Shown in pieces: positions 54,846-64,000 of a stretch of DNA of 64,000 nucleotides. Below the pieces are notes generated by a model. The model ran no database searches. It saw nothing but the letters and a program-made list of their open reading frames with translations, and was not told where the DNA came from. Source of the DNA: Actinomycetota bacterium (GTDB lineage Bacteria; Actinomycetota; Acidimicrobiia; IMCC26256; VFJJ01); contig VFJJ01000026.1 of the NCBI GenBank assembly GCA_009886115.1, positions 31,536 through 95,535 on the forward strand, given 5' to 3'. The stretch's first letter is position 1, and each line of letters begins with the position of its first letter. Position numbers and translations under genes: made by a program.

Positions 54846-54895
54846 CTCACGCGGGTGCGCCGTCGGTGCATCATCGGGCGCGTACGCTGTCGCCC

Positions 54896-55852
54896 ATGTC
54901 ATCTGAGGCGTCGAGCGGTCGAGCATCGCGGGCCGGCCGACGCTGTGGCGCTGCGGTTGGTGCCCTCCTCGCCTGCGTGAGCGTGCTCGTCGGCGTGCTC
55001 GGCGCCCAGCCGGCCGGTGCGGCCACGGTCGACGCCGGGGTCACCGTCAACTGCCCGCCATCCACCGGTTGCGTGGCGACGGCCTTCAACCCGGCGACGT
55101 TCACGGTGACGCTCGGCGATTCGGTGCGGTGGAACCCGCACGTGCCCGGGTCGGGTCAGAAGCAGGCCTTCTACGAAGTGAGGTCGACCGATCCCGACGG
55201 GCCCAACAGCCCGGGGGAGATCACGGCTGCGTACGTCTGGACCCCCACCGCGATCGGCACGTACTCGTTCTCCTGCAACATTTGCCAACAGTTCGTACCG
55301 CTCGCGGGCGGTCGCGTCACCGTCCAGGCCGCACCGACCACCACCACGACCGCCCCGACCACCACGACCACGGCTCCCACGACCACGACCACGGCCCCCA
55401 CGACCACGGCTCCCACCACCACGACCACAGCTCCCACGACCACGACCACGCGACGGCCCACCACCACCACGATCCCCACCACCACGACCCGTCCCCCCAA
55501 GGCCACCGCCTTCAGCGCGCCGACCACCACGACCCTGCCGTCCACCTCGACGTCGACCTCGACGACCACGTCGACGACCACGACCACCACGACCGGGGCG
55601 TCGACCACCACGGCGGAGCCGTTCGTGGAGGTTGAGGCCGTCGGCACGCTCGACGGCAACGGGGCGAGCTCCGACGGTGGCGGTGCCGGCTCGGGTGGCG
55701 ACGACGGTGGCACCGACGTCGGGCTGGCGCTCGGCGCGGGAGCCGCCGCGCTGGTGGGGCTGGGTGCGGTGGGCACCGGGCTCTGGTGGCGGCGGGGTCG
55801 GATCGACCGGCTCGATCCATTCGACGACCTGACCCTGCGAGCGGGCCGATGA
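54896..55852 (+). CDS. membrane-anchored surface protein: cupredoxin-like domain plus Thr-rich stalk
   Basis: A 318-residue exported protein from ATG 54896. A signal peptide (VGALLACVSVLVGVLGAQPAGA) is followed by a domain of about 100 residues that looks like a plastocyanin-type beta sandwich (FTVTLGDSVRWNPHVPG; GTYSFSCNICQQFVPLAGG). The usual Cu ligands Cys-His-Met are not all present (CxxC and Leu instead), so metal binding is doubtful. A Thr/Pro-rich stalk of about 130 residues follows, then a C-terminal membrane helix (LALGAGAAALVGLGAVGTGLWW) and basic end. It overlaps the next gene by 4 nt. Confidence 0.8.
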   Translation: MSSEASSGRASRAGRRCGAAVGALLACVSVLVGVLGAQPAGAATVDAGVTVNCPPSTGCVATAFNPATFTVTLGDSVRWNPHVPGSGQKQAFYEVRSTDPDGPNSPGEITAAYVWTPTAIGTYSFSCNICQQFVPLAGGRVTVQAAPTTTTTAPTTTTTAPTTTTTAPTTTAPTTTTTAPTTTTTRRPTTTTIPTTTTRPPKATAFSAPTTTTLPSTSTSTSTTTSTTTTTTTGASTTTAEPFVEVEAVGTLDGNGASSDGGGAGSGGDDGGTDVGLALGAGAAALVGLGAVGTGLWWRRGRIDRLDPFDDLTLRAGR

Positions 55853-56730
55853 GCGTTCGCCGCACTGTCCGGGTGCCGATCGGGCCCCCGCTCGCCGCGA
55901 TGGCGCTGATGCTCACGGCGTGGGCCCTGCTCTGTGCAGGCGCGGCCGTCTCGGCCACCGCCGCGGTGGTCGCGGCCGCGCAAGCGTCGACGACGCCCAC
56001 CACGACGCCCGACCCGTCGTCGACGACCACCACGACCGCGGGAGGTTCAACGACCACGACGGCCCTGGACACGACCACGACCACGCTGGCCACGACGACG
56101 ACGGGCGCGACCACCACGACAGCGGCGACCACCCCGACCACATCGGCGACCTCGACCACCGTCATCGTGACGACGAGCCCGGCTCCGGCCACGACCAGTC
56201 CGGCGGCGACGACCCGTCCCACGGCCGCGCCGACCCAGCCGAGCCGACCCACGACGGCCCCGCCGACCTTCCCCGCCATCGCCACCACGACCGCGCTGGC
56301 CGCCACGACCACCACGCTGCCTTCCACGACGACGTCCGCGGTCTCGACGACGACGTCCCCCGACGCCGGAGTCGGCGAGGACGGCGGCAGCGGCGGGGTC
56401 GCGGTGATCCTGGGTTCGGTGGCCGCGTTGGCGGGCCTCGGTGCCGCCGGCCTCCTCCTGTATCAGCGTCGCCAGCGGGCGATCCTCGACGACGCCCAGC
56501 TCGCCGGCGGGTCAGCTCCCCCCCGGAGCCCGCACCCCGGCGCGCCCGCGTTCTCCGACACCGCGCCTCTGGCGCCTCTGTCGGAGCCGGTCCGACCCGG
56601 TCCCGAGAGCCCGGAGCCGGTCGGCCCCGACGACGACGATCTCCTCGAGGGCCAGCTCGTCGAGGACATCGATGACGGTGAGCACGACGGTGGGCTCGAA
56701 GGTGACCACGGTCCCTGGCGCCCGAGCTGA
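55849..56730 (+). CDS. Thr-rich stalk membrane protein
   Basis: A 293-residue protein with an N-terminal hydrophobic segment, a Thr/Ala-rich low-complexity region of about 150 residues (coded by ACGACC-type repeats), a membrane helix (VAVILGSVAALAGLGAAGLLLY) and a cytoplasmic tail that is Pro-rich then strongly acidic (DDDDLLEGQLVEDIDDGEHD). No folded extracellular domain is seen. The same stalk-helix layout as the preceding gene, and the 4-nt overlap, suggest that the two are partners at the cell surface. Function unknown. Confidence 0.72.
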   Translation: MSVRRTVRVPIGPPLAAMALMLTAWALLCAGAAVSATAAVVAAAQASTTPTTTPDPSSTTTTTAGGSTTTTALDTTTTTLATTTTGATTTTAATTPTTSATSTTVIVTTSPAPATTSPAATTRPTAAPTQPSRPTTAPPTFPAIATTTALAATTTTLPSTTTSAVSTTTSPDAGVGEDGGSGGVAVILGSVAALAGLGAAGLLLYQRRQRAILDDAQLAGGSAPPRSPHPGAPAFSDTAPLAPLSEPVRPGPESPEPVGPDDDDLLEGQLVEDIDDGEHDGGLEGDHGPWRPS

Positions 56731-57077
56731 CCGTCGCACGGCCTCCAGCCACCACCGGAGCACCCGGCCGCAGGCGGGAGTCGTCCCCCTGCCGTCGCGG
56801 GCACGGGAGACCGCGCTGGACAACCTCGGGTGCTGCTCGGCCGACAGGCTCGACCACCCGGGTCGGCCACCCTCGGGCGAGCCCCGGAAAAGATTCGGAC
56901 CACCGCTGACACTCGCCGCTATCGTGAGCTGACCCTCAGGCCGGGCCACCGTCGTCCCGCCACCCCGGACAGTGCCGTCCACCCACCAGCTGCAGGCACG
57001 GCAGCCGCTGTCGATCCAGAGCAGCAGTCGCCGAGCAGTCCCCTCCGAGGCACGTACCGTCCGCACGCGACACCGGG
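56731..57077. other. 347-nt region without a convincing gene, upstream of gltB
   Basis: Several short ORFs cross this stretch on both strands, but none has family-like sequence or a good start. It must hold the gltB promoter; a weak TATCGT hexamer near 56920 could be a -10 element. No riboswitch or terminator was recognised. Confidence 0.5.
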
Positions 57078-60000
57078 ATGACGAACATGCGCAGCGACTC
57101 GCCCGAGGCTCAGGGCCTCTATGACCCGCGATTCGAGCACGACTCGTGCGGCGTGTCCTTCGTCGTCGACATGCACGGGCGCCGCACCCACGGAATCGTC
57201 GAGCAGGGCCTTCAAGCGTTGTGCAACCTCGAGCACCGGGGCGCCGCCGGGGCAGAGGTCAACACCGGAGACGGCGCCGGCATCCTCGTGCAGATGCCCG
57301 ATGCGTTCCTCCGCTCGGTCGTCGTGGAGGAGGGACTGGGTTTCGAGCTCCCACCCCTCGGCGAGTACGCGGCCGGGATGTGCTTCTTGCCCCGCGACCC
57401 CGTGCAGGCCGAGGCCACGGAGGCGTTGGTCGAGCACGTCTTCGCCTCCGAAGGGCTGCGGGTCCTCGGATGGCGTGACGTTCCCGTCGACGACCACATG
57501 GTCGGGTACTCGGCGTCGGTCGTGCAGCCCTCGTTCCGGCAGGTCTTCGTGGCCCCGCCCGCCGGGCGTCACGTGCACGGCCTCACCCTCGAACGTCGCG
57601 TCTACATGGCCCGCAAGCGTGCCGGCCACGAGGTGGCCGACGCGTACTTCTCGAGCCTGTCGACGCGCACCCTCGTCTACAAGGGCATGCTCCACGCCCA
57701 CCAGCTGCGTGCGTTCTACCCCGACCTGGCCGACGAGCGGTTCGTATCGGCCCTGGCCCTGGTGCACCAGCGCTTCTCCACGAACACGTTCCCGTCGTGG
57801 CCGCTGGCACATCCGTACCGATACGTCGCGCACAACGGCGAGATCAACACGCTGCAGGGCAACAGGAACTGGATGCGCGCCCGCGAGTCGCTGCTCGAGT
57901 CCGACGTGTTGCCGGGCGATCTCGAGCGGATCTTCCCGATCTGCACGCCCGACGCGTCCGACACGGCGAGCTTCGACGAGGTGCTCGAGCTGCTGCACAT
58001 GGCCGGACGGTCGCTGCCCCATGCCGTGCTCATGATGATCCCCGAGGCCTGGGAGAACCACGAGTCGATCGATCCCGACCGGCGGGCGTTCTACCAATTC
58101 CACTCCTCGATGATGGAGCCATGGGACGGCCCGGCGTCGATCGCGTTCACCGACGGCACGGTCATCGGTGCGGTCCTCGATCGCAACGGTCTGCGCCCGA
58201 GCCGCTACTGGGTCACCGACGACGGTCTGGTCGTGATGGCATCCGAGTCGGGGGTGCTCGACATCCCCACGGCGAAGGTCATCAAGAAGGGCCGGCTGCA
58301 GCCGGGTCGGATGTTCCTCGTCGACACCGAGCTGGGGCGCATCGTCGACGACGACGAGATCAAGGCCGAGCTCGCAGCCGGGCATCCGTACGACTCGTGG
58401 CTCTACGGCGGGCTCGTGCACCTCGACGAGCTCCCGGCGCGACCGCATTTCATCTCGACCCATTCGAGCGTCAACCATCGACAGCAGATCTTCGGCTACA
58501 CGCACGAGGAACTGCGGATCCTCTTGGCCCCCATGGCCCGCACGGGGACCGAGGCCATCGGGTCGATGGGAACCGACACGCCCATCGCCGTGCTCTCCGA
58601 CCGTCCGCGCCTGCTGTTCGACTATTTCTCGCAGCTCTTCGCCCAGGTCACGAATCCTCCGCTCGACGCCATTCGCGAAGAGCTCGTCACCTCGCTCGGC
58701 ACCACGATCGGCCCCGAGGGCAACGTGTTCGAGGCCACCCCGGCATCGTGTCGGCAGCTGGTGCTTCCCTTCCCGATCATCGACAACGACGACCTGGCGA
58801 AGATCGTCCACGTCAACGACGACGGCGACATGCCGGGATTCGAGGCGGCGACGATCTCGGGGCTCTTCGAGGTCGCGCACGGCGGCGACGGTCTGCGCGA
58901 AGCCCTCGACCGGGTGCGGACCGAGGCCAGCGCCGCGATCATGCGGGGCGCCAAGATCCTGGTCCTGTCCGACCGTCATTCCGACGAGCACCACGCACCC
59001 ATCCCGTCGTTGCTGCTCACGGCGGCCGTCCATCATCACCTGATCCGCGAGAAGACCCGTACGAAGGTGGGTCTGGTCGTCGAGGCCGGCGACGCCCGCG
59101 AGGTGCACCACATGGCGCTGCTGGTCGGCTACGGCGCCGGCGCCATCTGCCCGTACCTGGCGTTCGAGTCGATCGAGGACATGATCGGCACGGGGATCAT
59201 CCGCGACGTGCTGCCCGACAAGGCCCTCCGCAACTACATCAAGGCCGCGGGCAAGGGCGTGCTCAAGGTCATGTCGAAGATGGGCATCTCGACCGTGGCC
59301 TCGTATTGCGGGGCCCAGGTGTTCGAGGCCATCGGGCTCGGCAGCGATCTGGTCGACGAGTACTTCACCGGAACCGTGTCACGTCTCGGTGGGATCGGCC
59401 TCGACGAGCTGGCCCGGGAGGTGGCCCGCCGCCACGCGGCGGCGTTCCCCGACCGGGCGAGCGAACGGGCTCACCGCGATCTCGACTACGGCGGCGAGTA
59501 CCAGTGGCGGCGCGAGGGCGAGTACCACCTCTTCAACCCCGACACCGTCTACAAGCTCCAGCACGCCACCCGGACCAAGCAGTACTCGATCTTCAAGGAG
59601 TACACCCGGCTCGTCGACGACCAGTCGAAGCGGCTGGCGACCCTGCGGGGCCTGTTCGAGCTGCGCGAGGGGGTGCGGCCGGCCGTCCCCATCGAGGAGG
59701 TCGAGCCGGTCTCGGCGATCGTCAAGCGGTTCTCGACCGGTGCCATGAGCTACGGCTCGATCTCGAAGGAAGCCCACGAGACGCTGGCCATCGCCATGAA
59801 CCGCATCGGCGGCAAGTCGAACACCGGTGAGGGTGGCGAGGACGCCGATCGCTTCACCCGCGACGACAACGGCGATCTGCGACGGTCGGCCGTCAAGCAG
59901 GTTGCGAGCGGCCGCTTCGGAGTGACGGCCGAGTACCTCACCAACGCCGACGATCTCCAGATCAAGATGGCCCAAGGGGCCAAGCCCGGTGAGGGCGGTC

Positions 60001-61646
60001 AGCTCCCGGGCCACAAGGTGTACCCGTGGATCGCCAAGACCCGTCACTCCACGCCAGGCGTGGGTCTCATCAGCCCGCCGCCGCACCACGACATCTACTC
60101 CATCGAAGACCTGGCCCAGCTCATCCACGACCTGAAGAACGCCAACCCGTCGGCGCGGGTGCACGTGAAGCTCGTGGCCGAGGTGGGTGTGGGCACCGTG
60201 GCCGCCGGGGTCTCCAAGGCCCATGCCGACGTCGTGCTGATCTCGGGCCACGACGGCGGGACGGGCGCCTCGCCGCTCACGTCGCTCAAGCATGCGGGAG
60301 CGCCGTGGGAGCTGGGGCTGGCCGAGACCCAGCAGACCCTGCTGCTCAACAACCTGCGTGACCGCATCGTGGTCCAGACCGACGGGCAGCTCAAGACGGG
60401 GCGCGACGTCGTGATCGCCGCGCTGCTCGGGGCCGAGGAGTTCGGCTTCGCCACCGCGCCCCTCGTCGTGAGCGGCTGCATCATGATGCGGGTCTGTCAT
60501 CTCGACACCTGCCCGGTGGGCGTCGCCACCCAGAACCCCGAGCTGCGCAAGCGCTTCACTGGACGCCCCGAGTTCGTGGTGAACTTCATGGAGTTCATCG
60601 CCGAAGAAGTCCGCGAATACTTGGCGTTGCTGGGTTTCCGGACGATCGAAGAGGCTGTCGGTCACGCCGAGATGCTCGACACCAAGTCGGCGATCACGCA
60701 CTGGAAGGCGAGCGGGCTCGACCTCACGCCCATCCTCGCCATGCCCGAGCCCTTCGAGGGCACGACCCTGTACCGCTCACGGGCTCAAGACCACGGCATC
60801 GACCGGGCGCTCGACAACACGCTCATCCAGCTCTGCGAGGGCGCGCTCATGGATGGTCGACGGGTCACCCTCGAGCTGCCGATCCGCAACGTCAACCGCA
60901 CCGTGGGCACGATGCTGGGCCACGAGGTGACCAAACGCTTCGGTGGTGAAGGTCTCGCCGACGACACGATCCACATCACGTTCACGGGCTCGGCCGGGCA
61001 GTCGTTCGGGGCGTTCATGCCCCGGGGGATCACGCTCGAGCTCGCCGGCGACACCAACGACTACTGCGGCAAGGGTCTCTCGGGGGGCCGGGTCGTGGTG
61101 TACCCACCGGCCGACTCGCCACTCGTGGCCGAGGACAACGTGATCACCGGCAACGTCGCGCTCTATGGCGCCACGTCGGGTGAGGCCTTCTTCCGGGGTC
61201 TGGCGGGCGAGCGGTTCGGGGTCCGCAACTCCGGAGCGACGGCCGTCGTCGAGGGCGTGGGCGACCACGGGTGCGAGTACATGACCGGTGGCCGGGTGGT
61301 CGTGCTCGGGCCGACGGGTCGGAACTTCGGAGCCGGCATGTCGGGCGGGATCGCCTACGTGCACGATCCCCATGGCCATCTGCCCGAGAAGCTCAACAAC
61401 GACATGGTCGAGATCGAGCCGATCGACGACGCCTCGTCCGAGTTCCTTGAGGCGGTGATCGGCCGTCACGTCGAGCTGACCGGCTCGGCGCTCGGGCAGC
61501 GTCTCCTCGAGCGCTGGACGTCGACCGTGTCCGAATTCGTCAAGGTGATGCCCACTGATTACAAGCGGGTGCTCGAGGCGATGCGTGTCGCCGAGGAGCG
61601 GGGCGAATCGATCGAGGTGGCGGTCATGGCCGCTGCCCACGGATAG
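57078..61646 (+). CDS. gltB: glutamate synthase large subunit
   Basis: The alpha subunit of NADPH-type glutamate synthase, 1522 residues, normal length. The N-terminal class II glutaminase nucleophile is the Cys in [12 protein letters not shown], which implies removal of a propeptide of about 23 residues. The central domain and FMN-binding synthase domain follow ([69 protein letters not shown]), with the 3Fe-4S cysteines in [20 protein letters not shown], and the C-terminal GXGXG beta-helix domain. It converts glutamine and 2-oxoglutarate to two glutamates with GltD. Confidence 0.97.
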   Translation: MTNMRSDSPEAQGLYDPRFEHDSCGVSFVVDMHGRRTHGIVEQGLQALCNLEHRGAAGAEVNTGDGAGILVQMPDAFLRSVVVEEGLGFELPPLGEYAAGMCFLPRDPVQAEATEALVEHVFASEGLRVLGWRDVPVDDHMVGYSASVVQPSFRQVFVAPPAGRHVHGLTLERRVYMARKRAGHEVADAYFSSLSTRTLVYKGMLHAHQLRAFYPDLADERFVSALALVHQRFSTNTFPSWPLAHPYRYVAHNGEINTLQGNRNWMRARESLLESDVLPGDLERIFPICTPDASDTASFDEVLELLHMAGRSLPHAVLMMIPEAWENHESIDPDRRAFYQFHSSMMEPWDGPASIAFTDGTVIGAVLDRNGLRPSRYWVTDDGLVVMASESGVLDIPTAKVIKKGRLQPGRMFLVDTELGRIVDDDEIKAELAAGHPYDSWLYGGLVHLDELPARPHFISTHSSVNHRQQIFGYTHEELRILLAPMARTGTEAIGSMGTDTPIAVLSDRPRLLFDYFSQLFAQVTNPPLDAIREELVTSLGTTIGPEGNVFEATPASCRQLVLPFPIIDNDDLAKIVHVNDDGDMPGFEAATISGLFEVAHGGDGLREALDRVRTEASAAIMRGAKILVLSDRHSDEHHAPIPSLLLTAAVHHHLIREKTRTKVGLVVEAGDAREVHHMALLVGYGAGAICPYLAFESIEDMIGTGIIRDVLPDKALRNYIKAAGKGVLKVMSKMGISTVASYCGAQVFEAIGLGSDLVDEYFTGTVSRLGGIGLDELAREVARRHAAAFPDRASERAHRDLDYGGEYQWRREGEYHLFNPDTVYKLQHATRTKQYSIFKEYTRLVDDQSKRLATLRGLFELREGVRPAVPIEEVEPVSAIVKRFSTGAMSYGSISKEAHETLAIAMNRIGGKSNTGEGGEDADRFTRDDNGDLRRSAVKQVASGRFGVTAEYLTNADDLQIKMAQGAKPGEGGQLPGHKVYPWIAKTRHSTPGVGLISPPPHHDIYSIEDLAQLIHDLKNANPSARVHVKLVAEVGVGTVAAGVSKAHADVVLISGHDGGTGASPLTSLKHAGAPWELGLAETQQTLLLNNLRDRIVVQTDGQLKTGRDVVIAALLGAEEFGFATAPLVVSGCIMMRVCHLDTCPVGVATQNPELRKRFTGRPEFVVNFMEFIAEEVREYLALLGFRTIEEAVGHAEMLDTKSAITHWKASGLDLTPILAMPEPFEGTTLYRSRAQDHGIDRALDNTLIQLCEGALMDGRRVTLELPIRNVNRTVGTMLGHEVTKRFGGEGLADDTIHITFTGSAGQSFGAFMPRGITLELAGDTNDYCGKGLSGGRVVVYPPADSPLVAEDNVITGNVALYGATSGEAFFRGLAGERFGVRNSGATAVVEGVGDHGCEYMTGGRVVVLGPTGRNFGAGMSGGIAYVHDPHGHLPEKLNNDMVEIEPIDDASSEFLEAVIGRHVELTGSALGQRLLERWTSTVSEFVKVMPTDYKRVLEAMRVAEERGESIEVAVMAAAHG

Positions 61647-61663
61647 GCGAGGACCACACACCG

Positions 61664-63133
61664 ATGGGTGAGATCAACGGGTTCCTCACATGGGGGCGCG
61701 AGACGCCGACACGCCGGCCCGTGCCGGTTCGGCTCCGCGACTGGCGCGAGGTCTACGAGCCGTTCGACCGTGAGAAGCTGAACCACCAGGCCGGGCGCTG
61801 CATGGACTGCGGCGTCCCCTTCTGCAACAACGCCTGCCCGCTCGGGAACATCATCCCCGACTGGAACGATCTCGTGTACCGCGACCGTTGGTTCGAGGCC
61901 ATCGAGCGACTCCACGCCACGAACAATTTCCCCGAGTTCACCGGCCGCCTGTGCCCGGCACCGTGTGAAGGCTCGTGCGTGCTGGGCATCAACCAGGATC
62001 CCGTCGCCATCAAGCAGATCGAGGTCGAGATCATCGATCACGCCTGGGAGCACGGCTGGGTCGTGCCGGTGAAGCCGTCGGTGCTCACCGGTAAGCGCGC
62101 CGCGGTGATCGGCTCGGGACCGGCGGGCCTGGCGGCTGCGCAACAGCTCACCCGAGCCGGTCACACCGTGCACGTGTTCGAGCGGGCCGATCGCCTGGGC
62201 GGGTTGCTGCGCTACGGGATTCCCGAGTTCAAGATGGAGAAGCGCCATCTCGATCGGCGGATCGAGCAGATGCGGGCCGAGGGCACGGTCTTCCATGTGA
62301 ATGCCGAGGTCGGCGCGAACGTGCAGATCGACGAGCTCCAGCGGGAGTTCGACGCGTTGGTGCTCGCCGGGGGAGCGACGGCCTGGCGCGACCTCCCCGT
62401 TCCCGGGCGCGAGCTCACCGGCGTGCACCAGGCCATGGAGTACCTGCCGCTGTCGAACCGTGTGCAAGAGGGCGATTACCCGGAGCCCGCCATCTCCGCT
62501 GCCGGCAAGCACGTGGTGGTGATCGGCGGGGGAGACACCGGGGCCGACTGCATCGGTACCGCACACCGCCAAGGAGCCACCACGGTCACGTCGTTCGAGA
62601 TCCTGCCTCAGCCTCCGCTCGCGCGGGCCGAGGCCAATCCCTGGCCGCAGTGGCCGATGCTGTTTCGCACCGCCTCGGCACACGAGGAGGGCGGGACGCG
62701 GACCTACTCGGTCAACACCGAATGCTTCCTGGGCGACGACGGCGACGGTGGCGGGCACGTTCGGGCCCTGCGCTACCACACGGTCGAGCAGAGCGTGGTC
62801 GACGGCCGGATGAGCTTCGAGAAGGTCGAGGGAACCGACACCGAGATCCCGGCCGACCTCGTGCTGCTGGCGATGGGCTTCCTCGGCCCGCAACGAGACG
62901 GGATGCTCACCGAGCTCGGTGTCGCGCTCGATCCCCGGGGCAACGTCGCTCGCGACAGCGACTTCGCCACGTCGGTTCCTTCGGTCTACGCGTGTGGCGA
63001 CATGGGCCGGGGCCAGTCGTTGATCGTCTGGGCGATCGCCGAGGGCCGGTCGTGCGCGGCCAGCGTCGACCGCTTCCTCACCGGTGAGACGTTGCTCCCA
63101 GCGTCGATCACGCCCGATCGCCGTCCCGTGTGA
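61664..63133 (+). CDS. gltD: glutamate synthase small subunit
   Basis: The beta subunit (489 residues) that passes electrons from NADPH to GltB. N-terminal Fe-S cysteines (CMDCGVPFCNNACPLGN and CPAPCEGSCVLG), the FAD site AAVIGSGPAGLAAAQQLTRAG, RYGIPEFKMEK, the NADPH site VVIGGGDTGADCIG and the terminal YACGDMGRGQSLIVWAIAEGR are present. It starts 17 nt after gltB, in the standard order. A DGDGGGHV loop is slightly longer than usual. Confidence 0.96.
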   Translation: MGEINGFLTWGRETPTRRPVPVRLRDWREVYEPFDREKLNHQAGRCMDCGVPFCNNACPLGNIIPDWNDLVYRDRWFEAIERLHATNNFPEFTGRLCPAPCEGSCVLGINQDPVAIKQIEVEIIDHAWEHGWVVPVKPSVLTGKRAAVIGSGPAGLAAAQQLTRAGHTVHVFERADRLGGLLRYGIPEFKMEKRHLDRRIEQMRAEGTVFHVNAEVGANVQIDELQREFDALVLAGGATAWRDLPVPGRELTGVHQAMEYLPLSNRVQEGDYPEPAISAAGKHVVVIGGGDTGADCIGTAHRQGATTVTSFEILPQPPLARAEANPWPQWPMLFRTASAHEEGGTRTYSVNTECFLGDDGDGGGHVRALRYHTVEQSVVDGRMSFEKVEGTDTEIPADLVLLAMGFLGPQRDGMLTELGVALDPRGNVARDSDFATSVPSVYACGDMGRGQSLIVWAIAEGRSCAASVDRFLTGETLLPASITPDRRPV

Positions 63134-63170
63134 ACGAGGCGTCTTCGCTGCAACGCCGTCGAACAGCCGC

Positions 63171-63899
63171 ATGACGCTCACCCAGGGCCTGGTGATCGCG
63201 TTGCTCGCGGCGGTCGCGTCGAGCACCCAGGCCCTCACCGGTTTCGGCTTCGCGCTCTTGATCGTGCCACCGCTCGCCGTTGTGCTGGGCCCCAAGGAGG
63301 CCGTCGTGGTCACGACGCTCCTCGGCACCCTCGTGAACCTGGCTCGCCTGGCGCGAACCGGCCGTCACGTCGATTGGACCACGGCCCGCCGCTTCGTCGC
63401 CGGGTCGCTGGTCGGGCTCCCCATCGGCGCCGTCATTCTCGACCGGGTCGACGAGCGGGTGCTCCAGGCCGTGATCGCGCTGACGGTTGCCGGGTTCGCG
63501 ATTCCCATGGCCCGGGGCGCCGCGCTGCGAACCTCCGGTCTGCTGGCCGACCTCGGAGCCGGCCTCGTGAGCGGGATCGGTAACACGGCCACCGGGATGT
63601 CCGGGCCCCCGCTGGTGATCACGCTGCACGGCCGCGACCTCGAACCCGACCGGTTCCGGGCCACGCTCTCGACGGTCTTCGTGACCATGGGAGCCCTGTC
63701 GTTGGTGCTCTTTGCCCTGGCCGACCGGCTCACCGAGGACCGCTTCGCCGAGGCCGGCGCCGGTCTCCCCGGGCTCGTTGTGGGTTTCACCGTGGGAGAG
63801 CTGGCGTTCCGCCGGGTGAACACCGACCGCTTCAAGCAGCTCGTCGTGGCCATGCTCTTCTTCTCTGCCTGCCTGGCCCTCGCCACCCTGCCCTTCTGA
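63171..63899 (+). CDS. TauE/SafE-family membrane permease
   Basis: A 242-residue integral membrane protein from ATG 63171 with about seven or eight hydrophobic spans and the TauE/SafE repeat pattern: STQALTGFGFALLIVPPLAVVLGPKEAVV in the first half and GIGNTATGMSGPPLVITLHG in the second. The family exports or imports sulfur-containing and organic anions such as sulfite or sulfoacetate; specificity is not readable. It follows gltD by 37 nt on the same strand, although a functional link is not evident. Confidence 0.85.
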   Translation: MTLTQGLVIALLAAVASSTQALTGFGFALLIVPPLAVVLGPKEAVVVTTLLGTLVNLARLARTGRHVDWTTARRFVAGSLVGLPIGAVILDRVDERVLQAVIALTVAGFAIPMARGAALRTSGLLADLGAGLVSGIGNTATGMSGPPLVITLHGRDLEPDRFRATLSTVFVTMGALSLVLFALADRLTEDRFAEAGAGLPGLVVGFTVGELAFRRVNTDRFKQLVVAMLFFSACLALATLPF

Positions 63900-64000
63900 C
63901 ATCTCGTACCGACGGCCCTCGCGCTTCGACCGCGACGGCGATCGCCGTCAACCGCTCGTCCTGCGGTGCCGATGATCTCGCCATGCCTCCGACGACGAAC
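63900..64000. other. window end, no gene identified
   Basis: 101 nt after the TauE-like stop. An ATG at 63984 starts an open frame cut by the window edge, too short to judge. Confidence 0.4.

Noticed and set aside
55171-56327. Val-rich minus-strand ORFs (poly-Val) opposite the stalk genes
   Set aside because: They are the reverse reading of Thr codon repeats and show no start signal or family.
55330-56350. Long ACGACC/CCACGA repeats taken as a possible CRISPR or satellite array
   Set aside because: They encode Thr-rich stalks in frame, lack regular spacers and match codon use for Thr.

Overview
The window is a very GC-rich chromosome segment with dense, mostly 4-nt-overlapping genes and many GTG starts. 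An FO synthase of the fused FbiC type (coenzyme F420), a mycobacterial-style ABC/cNMP cluster, an AfsR-type regulator and Thr-rich surface proteins point to an actinobacterium. I favour Acidimicrobiia or a relative, but that placement is inference; no rRNA or ribosomal protein is present to settle it. I see no prophage, insertion sequence, CRISPR array, tRNA or rRNA.

Layout. 1-3022: the end of a heterodimeric ABC exporter operon (first subunit cut by the window edge). 3028-3492: two gene 5' ends (an FAD oxidoreductase and a CaiB/BaiF CoA-transferase) run into each other and are both broken. 3494-8198 (minus): TPP enzyme, class III aminotransferase and aldehyde dehydrogenase, probably amine/GABA catabolism. 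8360-15357 (plus): an inositol-phosphatase-family enzyme, then glcD-glcE-glcF, a small protein, a dienelactone-hydrolase-like protein and a BMP-like lipoprotein in one overlapping chain. 15281-16427 (minus): an alkyltransferase-like protein and upp.

16706-38315 is dominated by nucleoside use: pseudouridine kinase and glycosidase, a complete BMP-type nucleoside ABC importer (binding lipoprotein, double ATPase, two permeases), cytidine deaminase, thymidine phosphorylase, a PhyH dioxygenase bracketed by palindromic repeats, adenosine deaminase, then on the minus strand purine nucleoside phosphorylase with an aldehyde dehydrogenase and a separate ALDH-like half protein, and later deoC. Between these sit a dienelactone hydrolase, an amidohydrolase, and a three-gene set of cNMP-binding patatin, FtsX-like permease and ABC ATPase with its own cNMP-binding domain.

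38384-40872: amidohydrolase plus CitE-like lyase. 40904-45486: an AfsR/BTAD ATPase regulator divergent from a methyltransferase and a cupin, separated by a striking tandem-repeat region. 45711-54306 (minus operon): tkt-tal-zinc ribbon-fbiC-adenosine-kinase-like-phosphohexo/pentomutase. This completes the route from nucleosides through pentose phosphates to glycolysis. 54504-56730: a stand-alone GroES-like protein and two Thr-rich membrane-anchored surface proteins. 57078-63133: gltB-gltD glutamate synthase, which assimilates ammonia; deaminases could supply some of it. 63171-63899: a TauE/SafE permease.

Logic: imported nucleosides are deaminated or phosphorolysed, ribose-1-P and deoxyribose-1-P are isomerised by the mutase, deoxyribose-5-P is split by DeoC, the acetaldehyde can be oxidised by the ALDH, and ribose-5-P enters Tkt/Tal. 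Bases can be rescued by Upp. A second theme is repeats: short tandem arrays of 9, 12, 14/15 and 18 bp in intergenic DNA and in reading frames, plus long palindromes in at least two families.
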